Below, one piece after another: positions 36,512 to 37,998 of a stretch of DNA of 37,998 nt (positions are counted from its first letter, which is position 1; the number at the start of each line of letters is the position of its first letter). A program made the translations under genes and the position numbers. The notes below the pieces were generated by a model, which did not search any database, had not been told where the DNA came from, and saw nothing but the letters and a program-made list of their open reading frames with translations. The DNA lies in NCBI GenBank assembly GCA_947175515.1, contig CAMWNA010000007.1, positions 1 to 37,998 on the forward strand, given 5' to 3'. This DNA is from an uncultured Clostridia bacterium. GTDB lineage: Bacteria > Bacillota > Clostridia > Christensenellales > Borkfalkiaceae.

Positions 36512-37893
36512 TTCTTCTTTCCCTTCTGCTTTTTCTTGTTCGCCGCCTCTCGTTGCGCCTTTTCTTCCTTACGCTTCTTTACCGCGTTGGATATTGCCTT
36601 AAACGGTGGGGTTATAAGTTTATTTATCAATTTGCCGGCGGCAGGGAAAATTACGCATATTACAACGACCGCAACAATTATTACCGTTAGCGCGATCACA
36701 AGCCACTGCCACCACTGTACTTTTCCGAGTATCGATTTGCCTTTATTTAGTAAGTCTTTGAGTGAAGAACTGATTTTGTCCTTAACGTCGTTGATTTTGT
36801 CTTTAACGTCGTCCCAGAAGCCGCCGCCTTCGTCATAGACGATGTCGCTTGTTCCGCCGATATTTGATACCACGCCGAGGTTGTACACCTCGCCGTCAGT
36901 TATGAATTTTAGCCTTAACACCGTTACATCCGATACTTCCGTGTAATGATATAGGTTTCTCCCGAATATGGCGCCGCCGGTGACGTAGTTTAACCAACCG
37001 AATACGCCGCCGGTATCGCTTTCATATTGAGTTTCATAGTAACTTAAAACCCATTGCTGCTTTTTGATTTCGCTTTTAAGTTCGTCCGGGAGCTCTGAAG
37101 GGAAATTGTCTACGTACTCTTTAGCCGACATTATCCTGTCCCATGTGCGTTTTTCATTACTCCAGTGGTTGCCGCTCGTTCCGCCTTGTTCCTTATACTT
37201 TACAGTTTTTGTTTCACTATGCCACTCGCCGTAGTCAGGGTGGTCGTATATTCCAACGTCAACCGAACGATATTTAAACGACACGTCCGCTTCAAGCAGC
37301 TTGTCTATTCTGACGTCTGTCGTAAACGCTATAAAATGACTGTCACAGGAATACTTCGATACAAAGTTATACCCGTCCTTTACTCGCACGGATTTGTAAT
37401 ATAAGCCCGTAAGCTCTACTACGTCTACCTCTTCCATTGAGTAAGTAACGGTGCCGTTCACCGTTACCGCCGTCCAAAGCTGCGCAAATTTTACTGCAAT
37501 TCTTTTGTATTGGTTTCCGCTTATAGTGCCGCCGTCTGCCAGCTTGTCGTACCTGCGGTGTACGGCGGTTATGTTGTAATAGCGTGTTGCGTTCTCTTTG
37601 ACCGTAAAGCCTTCGACTTTGTATTTAAGCAGTGTGCCGCGACTGTTAAGTAACGTTACGGCATAATCTCTCATATCGGCAGCTTCAATATCCGGCGAAA
37701 ATCTTATTGACGTAAGCGTTAAGTCGAGTGCTCCGGCGCTCGGCTGATATATGTATAATAAAAGCTCGCCCTCGTCGCTTTCGGCTATCTGAATAAGCCG
37801 TATAGAATAATCATTTGTGTTCTCCGGATAATCTGATAGATTGAAATTCTTATCCTTGCTTAAATCGTCTACTACAGACGAATATGCGGAACC
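36508..37893 (-). CDS. Large C-terminally anchored surface/virion-like protein, N-terminus truncated
   Basis: Frame stays open upstream of the ORF-track Met: GSAYSSVVDDLSKDKNFNLSDYPENTNDYSIRLIQIAESDEGELLLYIYQPSAGALDLTLTSIRFSPDIEAAD-MRDYAV...; C-terminal TM WLVIALTVIIVAVVVICVIF plus polybasic tail. Confidence 0.75.
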   Translation of the reverse strand, partial: GSAYSSVVDDLSKDKNFNLSDYPENTNDYSIRLIQIAESDEGELLLYIYQPSAGALDLTLTSIRFSPDIEAADMRDYAVTLLNSRGTLLKYKVEGFTVKENATRYYNITAVHRRYDKLADGGTISGNQYKRIAVKFAQLWTAVTVNGTVTYSMEEVDVVELTGLYYKSVRVKDGYNFVSKYSCDSHFIAFTTDVRIDKLLEADVSFKYRSVDVGIYDHPDYGEWHSETKTVKYKEQGGTSGNHWSNEKRTWDRIMSAKEYVDNFPSELPDELKSEIKKQQWVLSYYETQYESDTGGVFGWLNYVTGGAIFGRNLYHYTEVSDVTVLRLKFITDGEVYNLGVVSNIGGTSDIVYDEGGGFWDDVKDKINDVKDKISSSLKDLLNKGKSILGKVQWWQWLVIALTVIIVAVVVICVIFPAAGKLINKLITPPFKAISNAVKKRKEEKAQREAANKKKQKGKKK

Positions 37894-37998
37894 GGGGGGG
37901 GGGGCAACCCCGCCCCCGCGAGCCGAGAAGATTATAGGTGGGGTTTAAACCACAGGCGCGGGCGCCCCTAGTAAGCGGGTGGGTCGGGGGGGGGGGCG

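Larger units (their letters stand above)
24663..37998. mobile_element. Integrated Zot/DnaB-type mobile element, filamentous-phage-like; right end not in window
   Basis: Starts at the broken tRNA-Ser; all genes minus strand with ATGA-type overlaps; Zot-like ATPase, DnaB, replication wHTH protein, Dam, exonuclease, membrane proteins, many small Bacillota mobile-element families. Confidence 0.75.

Noticed and set aside
24663-37998. Integrase, CRISPR array, terminase/portal/capsid or relaxase in the element
   Set aside because: Looked for motif-level evidence in all listed ORFs and found none; the integrase may lie beyond the truncated right end.

Overview
The window has two parts. Part 1 (about 1-24620) is Bacillota/Clostridia-like chromosome. 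It holds a minus-strand division and cell-wall (dcw) cluster: mraZ-rsmH-ftsL-like-PBP-murE-mraY-murD-ftsW-murA-ftsQ/divIB-like | ftsA-like-ftsZ | murC. Next come murI, rpsT (+), tRNA-Arg(CCT), a self-regulated TetR/ABC efflux cassette, a GH28 glycosidase plus AEC transporter, gdhA and an amidohydrolase. Part 2 (about 24663 to the window end) is a co-directional minus-strand mobile element. It abuts a tRNA-Ser(CGA)-like gene that is cut exactly after its anticodon loop. The element encodes a double wHTH/Zn-ribbon replication protein, a DnaB helicase, a small wHTH, a Zn-finger protein, an acidic-tailed 386-aa protein, a Zot/pI-like ATPase, several small Bacillota mobile-element families (DUF3850-like, DUF5348-like and others), a Dam-type methylase, a DnaQ-like exonuclease, small membrane proteins and a large membrane-anchored surface/virion-like protein. 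That last gene runs into a low-complexity contig end. No integrase, RCR initiator, terminase, portal, capsid or relaxase is visible. My best hypothesis is a non-canonical filamentous-phage-like (Zot-bearing) element that replicates through DnaB, with several structured non-coding regions and a G10 homopolymer acting as a ribosome-binding site. All family calls are by eye from motifs; no database search was run.
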